This document shows, piece by piece, positions 35,330 through 45,106 of a stretch of 63,707 nt of DNA. The position numbers and the translations under genes were made by a program. The stretch is from contig NZ_JAKILU010000023.1 in assembly GCF_023283485.1 (NCBI RefSeq), positions 1-63,707 on the forward strand. Direction: 5' to 3'. Origin of the DNA: Shewanella glacialipiscicola (lineage in GTDB: Bacteria > Pseudomonadota > Gammaproteobacteria > Enterobacterales > Shewanellaceae). Position 1 is the first letter of the stretch. Every line of letters begins with the position of its first letter. Below the pieces are notes generated by a model. It made no database searches, was not told the origin of the DNA, and saw nothing but the letters and a program-made list of their open reading frames with translations.

Positions 35330-36505
35330 ATGGCTGATATTTGGACCAAAGAAGACGAAAATTCAATCTTAGATATGATTGCAAAATGGGTTGATAATGA
35401 AGTTCGACCTATCGCTCAAGAATACGATCAACAGGATAAGTATCCTGCAGATTTAGTTGAACAAATGAAAGAGCTAGGTTTGTTTGGTGCCACTATCAGC
35501 CAAGACTATGGTGGTATGGGTTTACCAGTATCAATATATGCAAAAATCGTTATGAAAGTATCGTCAGCTTGGATGGCGCCCGGTGGTATTTTTAACTCGC
35601 ACTTAATCCAAGCTTCCGCTATTGAACGTAGTGGAACGGAGGCCCAGAAAGAGCAGTTTCTTGCAAGAATGGCCTCTGGCGAGTTGCGTGGTGGTGTCGC
35701 TTTGACAGAACCCAATGCGGGTACGGATTTGCAGGCTATTCGTTCTACAGCAGTACGGGATGGTGATGATTATATTATCAATGGCAGTAAAACTTGGATC
35801 ACCAACTCCCTAAACGGTAATTCATTAGCTGTCTTAGTTAAAACCGATCTGCATGCTAAGCCTGCCCATAAAGGAACGAGCCTATTTATCGTTGAAACCA
35901 AAGATGAACAGGGTAACTTTAAAGCGGGTATAACGGTCTCAAAAATGAAAAAAATGGGGTATCGCGCTATTGATACCTGTGAAGTGACCTTTGAAGATTT
36001 TAGAGTACCCGCTGCAAATTTAATTGGTGGGGTGGAAGGTAAAGGTTTTTTACAAGCCATTGGTGGTTTAGAGCTAGGCCGGATTAACGTAGCGGCACGC
36101 GGAGCCGGTATTGCACAAGGTGCGATGGAATTAGCGGTGCGTTATGCCCAAGAGCGAGAAACTTTTGGCAAACCAATTTGTCAGCATCAAGCCATTCAAT
36201 TAAAGCTGGGAGAAATGGCCACTAAGGTTGAAGCGTCAAGATTACTAATAGAACAAGCCGCTGCTAAGTATGACGCCGGTGAGCGCTGTGATATGGAAGC
36301 GGGTATGGCCAAATATGCCGGTTCAGAAGCAGGGGTATTTTGCGCCAATGAAGCTATGCGAATTTTTGGTGGGTTTAGCTACTCAGTGGAATATGAAATT
36401 GAGCGATTTTACCGTGATGCCATGCTGATGTGTATCGGCGAAGGTACCAATGAAATGCAACGCATTATCATTGCTAAACAATTAGTTGAACGCTACAAAA
36501 TTTAA
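35330..36505 (+). CDS. Acyl-CoA dehydrogenase
   Basis: 391 residues, full length, with GVALTEPNAGTDLQAIRSTA near 123-142, TWITNSLNG, ARETFGKPICQHQ and the C-terminal CIGEGTNEMQR with Glu371 at the catalytic position. It forms a 2-enoyl-CoA and reduces ETF, which is encoded at 40842-42535. Similar to but not the same as the GcdH-like gene at 111. Substrate not readable. Confidence 0.88.
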   Translation: MADIWTKEDENSILDMIAKWVDNEVRPIAQEYDQQDKYPADLVEQMKELGLFGATISQDYGGMGLPVSIYAKIVMKVSSAWMAPGGIFNSHLIQASAIERSGTEAQKEQFLARMASGELRGGVALTEPNAGTDLQAIRSTAVRDGDDYIINGSKTWITNSLNGNSLAVLVKTDLHAKPAHKGTSLFIVETKDEQGNFKAGITVSKMKKMGYRAIDTCEVTFEDFRVPAANLIGGVEGKGFLQAIGGLELGRINVAARGAGIAQGAMELAVRYAQERETFGKPICQHQAIQLKLGEMATKVEASRLLIEQAAAKYDAGERCDMEAGMAKYAGSEAGVFCANEAMRIFGGFSYSVEYEIERFYRDAMLMCIGEGTNEMQRIIIAKQLVERYKI

Positions 36506-36515
36506 TAGGTGAATC

Positions 36516-37706
36516 ATGAAAACACTTCCACTTGAGGGAATTCGGATTATTGCCGTAGAGCAATACGGTGCAGGGCCCTATGGATCAATGTTTTTAGCGG
36601 ATCTAGGTGCAGAAGTTATTAAAATTGAAAATCCTAAAATTGGTGGCGATGTATCTCGGCAAACGGGGCCATTCTTTTTAGGTGAAAATGACAGCTATTT
36701 TTTTCAAACTTTTAACTTAAATAAAAAAAGTTTAACTTTAGATCTTAAAAGTGAGTCTGGTCGGGCTATTTTTGACAAACTGGTTAAAACAGCTGATGCC
36801 GTGACCAATAATTTACGCGGAGATCAACCAGACAAACTCGGTATTACTTACGATAAATTAAAACATATTAACCCTAAAATTGTCTGTGGTCATTTATCCG
36901 CCTATGGCCGCGATAATGACCGCGCTAGTTGGCCTGGCTACGATTACTTAATGCAAGCCGAAGCCGGTTTAATGTCATTAACCGGTGAACCCGATCAACC
37001 ACCCGCACGCTTTGGTGTGTCGATGATTGATTTTATGACGGGTGCTGTGGCGTCATTAGGCTTAACGTCAGCGTTACTGGGTGCCCATCGTACTGGCCAA
37101 GGCCGAGATGTTGACGTATCGTTATTCGATGTTGCATTACATCAGTTGTCTTACCCTGCAACATGGTACTTTAACCAAGACCATGTCACAGAGCGCTTAG
37201 CCCGTTCAGCCCATCCTGCAACAGTACCTTGTCAACTATATAAAACCGCCGATGGTTATATATTCTTAATGGCGATGACTGATAAGTTTTGGCTTGTATT
37301 GATCGACTTACTAGATGATGCGACGTTACAGCAAGAACGTTTTGCGACTGTGGCTCAGCGCCGTGACAATAGAGATTTACTCACTACCGAGATTGACCGC
37401 GTGCTTAGCACGCATAATACCGATTATTGGTTAGCGCATCTCAAAGGGCAGATCCCCTGTGCGCCAGTGTTAGATTTACCGCAAGCGTTACAAAATCCGT
37501 ATATCCATAATATTGGTATGGTGCGCACCATTAATCATCCTGAAAAACAGGATATGCAAGTATTAGGTTGCCCGATTAAAATCGATGGCCAACGTATGGC
37601 AGGTAAAGCCGCTGGTCCTATGGGGTGCGACACGAACGATTTGCTAGGTTCGTTAGGCTATAGTGCTGCTAATATTGCAAAATTAAAAGCTGAGGGTGCT
37701 ATTTAA
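36516..37706 (+). CDS. CaiB/BaiF family CoA transferase (second)
   Basis: 396 residues: GAGPYGSMFLADLGAEVIKIENP near the start, DSYFFQTFNLNKKSLTLDL, WPGYDYLMQAEAGLMSLTGE with the probable catalytic Asp. It likely loads the CoA onto the free acid fed into the MaoC/CitE steps, as the Ict protein does in itaconate use. Last gene of the operon, followed by a terminator. Confidence 0.88.
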   Translation: MKTLPLEGIRIIAVEQYGAGPYGSMFLADLGAEVIKIENPKIGGDVSRQTGPFFLGENDSYFFQTFNLNKKSLTLDLKSESGRAIFDKLVKTADAVTNNLRGDQPDKLGITYDKLKHINPKIVCGHLSAYGRDNDRASWPGYDYLMQAEAGLMSLTGEPDQPPARFGVSMIDFMTGAVASLGLTSALLGAHRTGQGRDVDVSLFDVALHQLSYPATWYFNQDHVTERLARSAHPATVPCQLYKTADGYIFLMAMTDKFWLVLIDLLDDATLQQERFATVAQRRDNRDLLTTEIDRVLSTHNTDYWLAHLKGQIPCAPVLDLPQALQNPYIHNIGMVRTINHPEKQDMQVLGCPIKIDGQRMAGKAAGPMGCDTNDLLGSLGYSAANIAKLKAEGAI

Positions 37707-37729
37707 TTAGTCTATAAAAGTGAGAAAAA

Positions 37730-37753
37730 GGCAGCAATTTAGCTGCCTTTTTT
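37730..37753 (+). terminator. Rho-independent terminator ending the 31.8-37.7 kb operon
   Basis: GGCAGC-AATTTA-GCTGCC followed by six T. Confidence 0.9.
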
Positions 37754-37815
37754 AACGGCGACAGAGCGCTTATTTAGTATTTATACTGCATTAACTAGAT
37801 GATTTAGGAAATAAT

Positions 37816-38940
37816 ATGAAGCTACAAGGGATCCGAGTTCTCGATTTATCACTGTTTTTACCGGGGCCACACTTTAGTATGATGATGGCTGATCATGGGG
37901 CAGATGTTGTGGCATTAGAGCCTCCTTATGCCGAGCCTGTGCGAGCCGTTGGGCTGAAGCAAAACGGTCATTCAGTATGGTTCCGTAACGTATACCGTGG
38001 TAAAAAAAGTATTAATTTGGATCTAAAATCCGCAACGGGTAAAGCCGATTTTCTAAAGTTGTGTGAGACAGCTGATGTGGTAATTGAAGCGTTTCGCCCC
38101 GGCGTTATGCAGCGCTTGGGTTTAGATTACGATGTGGTTAAAGCGGTTAACCCTGGTATTGTATATTGTTCTATTTCTGCCTATGGCCAAACGGGTAGCA
38201 AGGCCTTAAAACCAGCACATGATCTTAGTATTCAAGCGGATTCTGGAGCCATATTTATTAATGAGGGGCAAGATGGTAAACCGGCAATGCCCGGCATGCC
38301 AGTTGCTGATATGGCAGGCAGTTTAATGGCGTTTGCGGGTGTGTTAATGGCGCTGCTCAAGAAACAACAAACCGGTATCGGTGATTATCTCGATATTTCG
38401 ATGCAAGACTCTTTAATCGCTTGGTACCCTAATATTATGGGCCCCCCCTTCGTAGAAGATCGCTCACCCGTTGTTAAACAAGAACGAAGTTGGGGCGGGG
38501 CTGCATTTTATCAAATTTATGCAACGGCTGATCAACAACATTTAACCCTAGGCGGTAGTGAGGTTAAATTTGCGGAAAATCTGCTTAGGGCACTTGAACG
38601 CTCCGATCTAATAGACTTATGTAAGCAAAACCCAGGAGAAGTGCAACAACCAGTTAAAGACTTCTTAGCCATGACCTTCGCTGCAAAACCAATGGTTTAT
38701 TGGCAAGCGTTTTTAGCTAAAGTAGACGTGTGTTGGTCCCCCGTGCGCTCACTTAATGAGGCTGTTCGTGATCCACATTTAAAACAAAGAGACATGTTAT
38801 TGCAAGATGAGCAGGGCAGTTATCATCTTGGTATTCCGATAAAATACCGCAACGAACCAGGCCAAGTGAATTTTACCTTACCTGAGTTTGGTCAGCATAC
38901 CCACGAAGTGCTGCAACAATGGAGTACTGACAAAGGGTAA
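37816..38940 (+). CDS. CaiB/BaiF family CoA transferase (third)
   Basis: 374 residues: RVLDLSLFLPGPHFSMMMADHGADVVALEPP near the start, FRNVYRGKKSINLDLKS, EAFRPGVMQRLGLDYDVV, and PAHDLSIQADSGAIF with the probable catalytic Asp. Third family III CoA transferase in the window. It follows a terminator and has an AGGAAA ribosome site; no box was recognised immediately upstream. Confidence 0.87.
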   Translation: MKLQGIRVLDLSLFLPGPHFSMMMADHGADVVALEPPYAEPVRAVGLKQNGHSVWFRNVYRGKKSINLDLKSATGKADFLKLCETADVVIEAFRPGVMQRLGLDYDVVKAVNPGIVYCSISAYGQTGSKALKPAHDLSIQADSGAIFINEGQDGKPAMPGMPVADMAGSLMAFAGVLMALLKKQQTGIGDYLDISMQDSLIAWYPNIMGPPFVEDRSPVVKQERSWGGAAFYQIYATADQQHLTLGGSEVKFAENLLRALERSDLIDLCKQNPGEVQQPVKDFLAMTFAAKPMVYWQAFLAKVDVCWSPVRSLNEAVRDPHLKQRDMLLQDEQGSYHLGIPIKYRNEPGQVNFTLPEFGQHTHEVLQQWSTDKG

Positions 38941-38966
38941 CGCTGTAAGATATTAATGAGCTAAAT

Positions 38967-39001
38967 GTCATTACTGCTATAGTGAACTTAACAGTAATGA
39001 C
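38967..39001. repeat. Inverted repeat between convergent genes
   Basis: GTCATTACTG (38967-38976) and CAGTAATGAC (38992-39001) are exact inverses with a 15-base loop and no T run. It may terminate or insulate the convergent CoA transferase and regulator genes. Confidence 0.55.
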
Positions 39002-39013
39002 GACAAGTAAACA

Positions 39014-39715
39014 TTAATTATCTGTATACTCGGTTAACGATTTAGGGTCTAAAATCGTAATACTATAATTACTTTCAATGGAGATTAACTCTTTATTTTT
39101 AAGGCTAGTAAAGCCTCTACTCGTAGTCTCAAGCGACATACCTAAATAGTCTGCTATATCTTGTCGGCTCATCGGCAGAAAGAATTTTTGCGTGCCATGG
39201 CCAATTCTTTTGGCCATATCTAATAAAAATAAAGCCAATCGTTGATGAGCCGTTTTTTGGCCCATGATAAAAAGCTGATCTAAAATATAATTTAATACGA
39301 TATTAGTATATTCATGAAAACGCTTGGCAATTTGCGGGTGACGCTCAAATACATTTTTAATCAAGCTTTTATTAATTTTTACCATAGTGGAGTTAGATAA
39401 TGATTTAGCACTAAAAGTATAAAATGAAAACTCGGACAAACCAATTAAGTTGCCGGTAAATAAAAATGCGAAAACATGACGAGAACCTCTAGCGGTAGAG
39501 CGCTCAAGCATAATCACGCCAGAGATAGGAATATATACAAAGTTGCTTTGTTCATCCTCTTTAAAAATGTAAGTGTTTTCGTCAACAGTAATTTCTTGGG
39601 CCAAAGAGGCCAATTCTTCTAAAAAATCTTGGCTACCTTTTAGGTCTTGAAAGTTAGTACCGAAACAGGATGCCAATGAAGTTTTAATAGAAACTTTTGA
39701 TGTATCTAACGTCAT
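39014..39715 (-). CDS. Crp/Fnr-family regulator without Fe-S cysteines
   Basis: 233 residues: cyclic-nucleotide-binding-like beta-roll (about 30-140), a dimer helix (FHEYTNIVLNYILDQLFIM), and a winged helix (about 165-220) with SRQDIADYLGMSLETTSRGF. The recognition helix bears E-T-T-S-R, the FNR/FixK pattern that reads TTGAT half-sites, not the CRP RETVGR pattern. Only one Cys (Cys17) is present, so the four-cysteine 4Fe-4S oxygen switch of FNR is absent. The signal is unknown (ligand, redox or none). It sits centrally in an island where TTGAY-N4-RTCAA boxes precede most units and is thus the candidate island regulator. Confidence 0.85.
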   Translation of the reverse strand: MTLDTSKVSIKTSLASCFGTNFQDLKGSQDFLEELASLAQEITVDENTYIFKEDEQSNFVYIPISGVIMLERSTARGSRHVFAFLFTGNLIGLSEFSFYTFSAKSLSNSTMVKINKSLIKNVFERHPQIAKRFHEYTNIVLNYILDQLFIMGQKTAHQRLALFLLDMAKRIGHGTQKFFLPMSRQDIADYLGMSLETTSRGFTSLKNKELISIESNYSITILDPKSLTEYTDN

Positions 39716-40841
39716 AATACTCTTATTTGTTATAGTTTTAGTAACAGCTTATTAAGAAGCCAGTGTGCACTTTTTGCTAAAACGCATTGCAATAACGCTT
39801 ATGTAGCCTAACAAACCTACTATGTACTTTAGAATAAGTAAAATCAACTTTTGACTTATCTTATAGAAGATTTTAAATTAATGCCGTACCTGTAATTTTG
39901 CAACCTACAAGGTTACGACGAGGCAAGTGTATAACATTATGTTTTAGAACGGATTAAGTGGGTTTTATTATTATTTTTAGCACCATAGCACTTTGAAAAT
40001 AAGTAAATAAATAACACTTTTAAATTATTCTTCCATTATTGACGCTTACCTTTGTCTAAGGTAAGAATATGAAAGTTCACTTGCCAAATATAACCATTTA
40101 AAAGTAATCAGGATTACGGTAAGCCTTTATTTTTTGATCTTACTCCTTTCGTAAATGTTGTTTATAATTGAAGTCAATTCATCGCAACATACCTCATTCC
40201 TGCAATAAGTTCCGGAGCACCAGCACGACTGAAACGTGATCATATCGATAATGCTTATAGCCCTCACAATCGTGTCATGCTTAGGAATAACATTTCTAAA
40301 AAACAAAACTTATGTAGGCAAGCGAGATGGTCGTGTCCAAAGTTCCTATCCTTGGAAGCAAGAAATAAATACTCTTAGCAGAATATTAATCAGTTTATGT
40401 GTAATTTTCCCCCGTTGTCGAGGGCATTCATGTTTGAAAAGTATTTGAGTCATTAAAATTACAACATCGGCAAACTCATTCAACTATTAAATCAATAAAT
40501 ATCAGCAAGTTAGTTATTTTCAGGTCTTATTATCTTGTCCTAATTTTTCGCCTAAAGTATTACTCTCGCTCATCCCTACTCAGTGATCACTTCAATGAGA
40601 TTGACCAATGTCAAAAACACTCTGATCTAACAAGTATTTTCATTTTTGTTCAATTAACAGTTTGCTAGACTAAGATTTGTCAGGACAAATGTATGTGTTG
40701 ATACTGGGCTGGATTGTTACTTGTATGTTTGTGCACCATAAAAATGATTGATTACACTCAGTTTGACCAACATTTTTAATCTTCTTCACTTACAAAATGA
40801 AGTCGAAAAATTGGTTAATGTCTTTAAATCAAGGGAATGTT
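39716..40841. other. Long non-coding region between regulator and etf genes
   Basis: About 1.1 kb, AT-rich, holding the regulator and etfB promoters. A 70-codon frame at 40236-40448 has no ribosome site or family and is judged spurious. An exact FNR-type box lies at 40601. I see no other signal; part could be decayed DNA. Confidence 0.45.
40601..40614. promoter_or_regulatory. Perfect FNR-type palindrome upstream of etfB
   Basis: TTGACCAATGTCAA, fully symmetric including the arms. TATTTT (40635-40640) could be a -10 at 30 bases; the long leader then reaches etfB at 40842. Confidence 0.6.
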
Positions 40842-41591
40842 ATGAAAATACTGGTTCCGGTTAAACGGGTGGTAGATTACAACGTAAAAGTTCGGGTTAA
40901 AACAGACCAGAGTGATGTGGATCTTAATAACGTTAAAATGGCCTTAAACCCATTTTGTGAAATTGCGGTGGAAGAAGCAGTAAGATTAAAAGAAGCCGGT
41001 ATTGCCACTGAAGTAATTGTTGTGTCCATTGGTTCTATTCTAGTACAAGAACAGATCCGTACCGCGCTTGCATTAGGTGCAGATAGAGGCATTCACATCA
41101 ATACAGAACAAAAATTAGACTCTATTCATGTTGCTCGATTATTGAGCAAGATTATCGAGGCTGAGCAGCCAACGTTAACGATATTAGGTAAGCAATCTAT
41201 TGATGCTGATAATAATCAGACAGCACAAATGCTAGCTGCCATAACTCATTACAGTCAAGGTACCTTTGCTTCTAAAGTTACTATTGAAGCAGATAAAGTA
41301 TTAGTCATTCGTGAGATTGATGCAGGGCTTCAAACTATCGCACTCACTCTACCTGCCATTATTTCAGCTGATCTTCGATTAAATGAACCTCGTTATGCGT
41401 CTTTACCTAACATAATGAAGGCAAAAAGAAAGTCGATTGAAATGCTTGAAGCTAGTAGTTTAGATGTGGATTTGGCCCCAACCTTCGAACTGTTATCTGT
41501 CAGTGCGCCTGTACAAAGAAAGGGGGGCGTTAAATTAAGCTCTGTAGCAGAGCTAGTTGATAAACTAAAAAATGAAGCGAAGGTGATCTAA
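40842..41591 (+). CDS. etfB: Electron transfer flavoprotein subunit beta
   Basis: 249 residues from the ATG at 40842, which has AAGGGA upstream and matches the normal [16 protein letters not shown] start; a frame from 40797 is longer without support. Other signatures: [28 protein letters not shown], and [12 protein letters not shown] for AMP binding. With EtfA it accepts electrons from acyl-CoA dehydrogenases here. Its stop overlaps the etfA start (TAATG). Being inside the island, it may be a dedicated ETF in addition to a housekeeping copy (inference). Confidence 0.9.
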   Translation: MKILVPVKRVVDYNVKVRVKTDQSDVDLNNVKMALNPFCEIAVEEAVRLKEAGIATEVIVVSIGSILVQEQIRTALALGADRGIHINTEQKLDSIHVARLLSKIIEAEQPTLTILGKQSIDADNNQTAQMLAAITHYSQGTFASKVTIEADKVLVIREIDAGLQTIALTLPAIISADLRLNEPRYASLPNIMKAKRKSIEMLEASSLDVDLAPTFELLSVSAPVQRKGGVKLSSVAELVDKLKNEAKVI

Positions 41592-42535
41592 TGAGTATTC
41601 TAGTAATAGCTGAATACAATGCAGAAATGGATTTAACTAGTTTACGTAAATCAGTTAAAGCAGCTCAACTTATTGGTTCTAACATCGATATTTTATTAGC
41701 AGGTAATGACACCAGCGCCTTTGCTACAGCAGCTAGCCATATTAGCGGTATACATCAGGTTGTTGTGGTAGAAGATAGTATTCTTAGCCAACCGTTAGCA
41801 GAAAACCATACGTTAGTTATTGCTAAATTTAGTGCTGATTATGAGCACTTTATTTTTGCCGCAACCAGTTGGGGTAAAAATGTCGCTCCACGGGTAGCTG
41901 GTACTTTAAATGTCGCCCAGTTCTCAGATGTCATTGATATTGAAAGCGCTGATGTGTTTGTAAGACCAATCTATGCTGGCAACGTCATTGCAAAAGTTAA
42001 AGCCTGTTGTGCGAAAAAAGTATTAACTATTAGAGGTACTGCCTTTTCTGAGGCCGAGTTAGGTGATAGCGCTGCAGAAATTAAAAAGGTTAGTTTAAGT
42101 GATACTAATTATAGTTTTGATGCTGGTTTATCCCATTTTATTAGCGAAGAATTATCAAAATCAGAACGACCTTCAATTACTGCTGCCAGTATTATTATTT
42201 CCGGTGGTCGCGGTATGCAAAATGGAGCTAACTTTAGCATTCTAGAACGTGTCGCTGATAAATTAGGTGCAGCTATTGGCGCGTCTAGAGCTGCTGTTGA
42301 TGCGGGTTTTGTGTCAAACGATATGCAAATTGGCCAAACCGGTAAAGTAGTCGCGCCCAATTTGTATATTGCTGTTGGTATATCGGGGGCTATTCAACAT
42401 CTGGCTGGAATGAAAGATTCAAAAATCATTGTGGCTATTAACAAAGATGAAGAAGCACCTATTTTCCAAATTGCAGATTATGGCTTAGTGGGTGACTTAT
42501 TCGATATAATGCCAGAGTTAGAAGCTGCGCTTTAA
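41591..42535 (+). CDS. etfA: Electron transfer flavoprotein subunit alpha
   Basis: 314 residues. The C-terminal FAD domain shows SGGRGMQNGANF, GASRAAVDAGFV, QIGQTGKVVAPNLYIAVGISGAIQHLAGM and IVAINKDEEAPIFQIADYGLVGDL, all classic EtfA signatures. Partners EtfB. Transfers electrons to the quinone pool through an ETF-quinone oxidoreductase not in this window. Coupled to etfB; about 100 bases before DUF1838 gene 2. Confidence 0.92.
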   Translation: MSILVIAEYNAEMDLTSLRKSVKAAQLIGSNIDILLAGNDTSAFATAASHISGIHQVVVVEDSILSQPLAENHTLVIAKFSADYEHFIFAATSWGKNVAPRVAGTLNVAQFSDVIDIESADVFVRPIYAGNVIAKVKACCAKKVLTIRGTAFSEAELGDSAAEIKKVSLSDTNYSFDAGLSHFISEELSKSERPSITAASIIISGGRGMQNGANFSILERVADKLGAAIGASRAAVDAGFVSNDMQIGQTGKVVAPNLYIAVGISGAIQHLAGMKDSKIIVAINKDEEAPIFQIADYGLVGDLFDIMPELEAAL

Positions 42536-42636
42536 TTCTCTAGTTTTATTAAAATTTTTAACTTGTAAATCACACCTCATAAAAGTCTATTTTTTAATTT
42601 AAGCATTTTTAATTATAATAATTTAAAGGAAAAATC

Positions 42637-43527
42637 ATGCAGTTTAAGAAATTAGTGTTTATAGTTGCATTGTCAACTTTATCTTCATATTCACAAGCAG
42701 AACAGTCTAAAAAATTAGACCTATCTGACTCTGTTGATTCGTATAAAGCCATGCTAAGAGTTGTGGGCAATTTAGATGGTTCAGCAGTATTTAAAGACTG
42801 GGATGCGACTATTATGATGGTGTTGCCTGGTGAGAAGCCTAAGCCTATTTTACGTACTATTGGTTACAACGCAGGGCGAATGATTGCCAAAGAAGATGGT
42901 AGTTATGAGTGGGTAACTCGTGAAGTTTCATACTATGTCGATTTGAAAACAGGTGAAATTATTAATCAATGGCATAACCCTATTTCAAACAAAACAGTTT
43001 GTATTCTAGATGTAGTCAATGACCCCGTCAGTAATGCTTTCCCTTCGCCTGGTAGCAAGAACAATCACTTTGCCGCTTTTAGCCAATTTGATGTGATGGG
43101 TAATGTTGCAGCCTTACGTTGGGATGTACCGTTAAAATACCCTAATGCGTTGCAACCCAAAGATCATCCTGCTGAATCTACCGGTGAAAACTATGTCGCT
43201 TCTGAGCATTTTATATTTTTTGCTAATACAGAAGATTTAGAACAGCCAAAAAGTACTTCAACGAATACACATTATTCATGGGCTAGAACAGGTCCTTGGT
43301 TACCTTGGATGGAACTAGGCCAAACAGAAGGTTATTTAATCTATAGCGGTCATGGTAATAAATACCATTCATTTGATGAACTTTCTAGTCAGTTAAAAGA
43401 TTATACCTTAAAGCATTATCCGACATTCACTGATGCACCGACTAGCTTTTACCAGCCTAACGAAACTAGCTGGACTTACTACTTAAAGCAAAAGAAAGCC
43501 GGTAAGTTAAAAACTAACTGTAACTAA
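42637..43527 (+). CDS. DUF1838 family secreted protein (copy 2)
   Basis: 296 residues with a Sec signal (MQFKKLVFIVALSTLSSYSQA, likely cut before EQ) and a DUF1838-like domain: YYVDLKTGEIINQWHNPISN, VCILDVVNDPVSN and TSWTYYLKQKK parallel the copy at 22459 in order and spacing. Periplasmic or exported; no function known. AAGGAAAAATC ribosome site. The two copies are diverged, so the protein family is probably an essential and perhaps multi-substrate part of this system (inference). Confidence 0.8.
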   Translation: MQFKKLVFIVALSTLSSYSQAEQSKKLDLSDSVDSYKAMLRVVGNLDGSAVFKDWDATIMMVLPGEKPKPILRTIGYNAGRMIAKEDGSYEWVTREVSYYVDLKTGEIINQWHNPISNKTVCILDVVNDPVSNAFPSPGSKNNHFAAFSQFDVMGNVAALRWDVPLKYPNALQPKDHPAESTGENYVASEHFIFFANTEDLEQPKSTSTNTHYSWARTGPWLPWMELGQTEGYLIYSGHGNKYHSFDELSSQLKDYTLKHYPTFTDAPTSFYQPNETSWTYYLKQKKAGKLKTNCN

Positions 43528-43588
43528 GCTGTTCAGTATTTTAGTTATGTAAGCTATTTAAGTTATTAGCACGTCTAGGAGTGTCTAA

Positions 43589-45094
43589 ATGGCAAGTTTA
43601 TTATCTGTAAAACAATGGGATATTGAAACTGATGTTTTAATCTTAGGATTTGGCTTAGCAGGCGCTAGCGCGGCAATTGAGGCACTGGACGCCGATCCAA
43701 ATGTAAAAGTCACTATTTGCGAAAAAAATCCGGAAAAGTATGCTGGCGGTAACTCTCGTGCTGCAGGGCAATCATTGTTAATTGCAAAAAATCCAACGGC
43801 ACTTAAGGCCTATCAAAAGGCAATGAGTACATCGAATCCTATTCCTGAAGAAATGTTAGATGAATGGGCAATTCGCATGTCAGAACTTGAACCTTGGATC
43901 AAAGCCCGTGCAGAAGAAGTGGGATCGCAATATATACGCGGAACCGGCTTTACCGATCGCGACGCTGTTTTAGAGTTTCCAGAACTGGGTGCGGAAGATG
44001 CGGTTACTTACACGGCAACCATTTTGCCTATTCCAGCAGGTGTTTGGTTAGCGTTTAAAAAGAACGTAGATAAACGGGCTGTTAACGTTTTATATAACTC
44101 TCCAGTAAAAGACTTAATTCAAGACCCAGATACGCTTGAGGTGTTTGGTGCCGTCATCGAACAAGATGGGGTATTAAAAAATATTAAAGCTAAGCGTGGC
44201 GTCATAATGGCTGTTGGCGGTTTCGAAGCTAACTTAGATATGCAGCGCAATTATTGTGGTTATGAAGAGATTTTTCCCTTAGGTAACCCAGCTAATACTG
44301 GCGATGGTATTCATATTTTACAAAAGGCCGGTGCCGATATGTGGCACATGCGTAACAAAGGGCAGTCTGGCGGTATTTGGCCAGGACTTCAGATTCCAGG
44401 TTATAAAACCGTTTTTTTACGTAATTTGTTTTGGCAAAGCTACAGTTGGATTGAAATTGCCGCTGATAACAAGCGTTTTTACAATGAAACAGCTGAATTA
44501 CAGTTAACGCATTATAAAGAAAAGAAACATAAGCATTGGGTAGATACACCGCATATTAATGCTGGCCCAATTCACATGATTTTTGATGAAACCACGCGTG
44601 AATATAACTGTTTAGCGTTAAAAGCCTTTACCTGGAATATTGCAGCAGAAAATCTTGACTGGAGCGATGATAACTTAGTTGAAATTGAGCAAGGTTTAAT
44701 TGCGAAAGCCGATACAATTGAAGAATTGGCAGTAAAAATTGGTCGCGACCCCACTGAAGTAAGTGCTGAAATACAAAAGTATAATGGTGCCTGTGCCGCA
44801 GGAGAAGACAAAGAGTTCTCACGTATTCCTATTACGTTACAACCAATTATTAAAGCGCCATTTTATGGTGTGAAAATTGTGCCTGCAGTGGTGTGCACAG
44901 GTGGTGGTGGACGGCGAAATATTGAGTCAGAAGTATTAAGTCCCGTCGGTAAACCTATTCCGCGCTTATATGAAGCAGGTGAGTTAGGCTCTATGTTCTC
45001 TAACTTGTATCAAAACGGTAGTTATCTGACAGAAGCGATGATTTCAGGCCGTGCAGCAGGTAAAAATGCTGCAAATCAAAACAGTTGGGATTAA
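43589..45094 (+). CDS. FAD-binding dehydrogenase (fumarate reductase/ketosteroid dehydrogenase-like flavoprotein)
   Basis: 501 residues of the FAD_binding_2 family, no signal peptide. TDVLILGFGLAGASAAIEAL near residues 13-32 is the dinucleotide motif, followed by YAGGNSRAAGQ; the C-terminus has YEAGELGSMFSNLYQNGSYLTEAMISGRAAGKNAA. Close relatives include fumarate/urocanate reductases and 3-ketosteroid delta-1-dehydrogenases, which add or remove hydrogens next to a carbonyl. It may desaturate or reduce a ring or chain carbonyl intermediate. GAGTG-type ribosome site (AGGAGTG) upstream; follows DUF1838 copy 2. Confidence 0.85.
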   Translation: MASLLSVKQWDIETDVLILGFGLAGASAAIEALDADPNVKVTICEKNPEKYAGGNSRAAGQSLLIAKNPTALKAYQKAMSTSNPIPEEMLDEWAIRMSELEPWIKARAEEVGSQYIRGTGFTDRDAVLEFPELGAEDAVTYTATILPIPAGVWLAFKKNVDKRAVNVLYNSPVKDLIQDPDTLEVFGAVIEQDGVLKNIKAKRGVIMAVGGFEANLDMQRNYCGYEEIFPLGNPANTGDGIHILQKAGADMWHMRNKGQSGGIWPGLQIPGYKTVFLRNLFWQSYSWIEIAADNKRFYNETAELQLTHYKEKKHKHWVDTPHINAGPIHMIFDETTREYNCLALKAFTWNIAAENLDWSDDNLVEIEQGLIAKADTIEELAVKIGRDPTEVSAEIQKYNGACAAGEDKEFSRIPITLQPIIKAPFYGVKIVPAVVCTGGGGRRNIESEVLSPVGKPIPRLYEAGELGSMFSNLYQNGSYLTEAMISGRAAGKNAANQNSWD

Positions 45095-45106
45095 AGGAAC
45101 TATTTT

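Noticed and set aside
40236..40448. 70-codon plus-strand frame
   Set aside because: No ribosome site, no family, AT-rich non-coding surroundings; probably chance.
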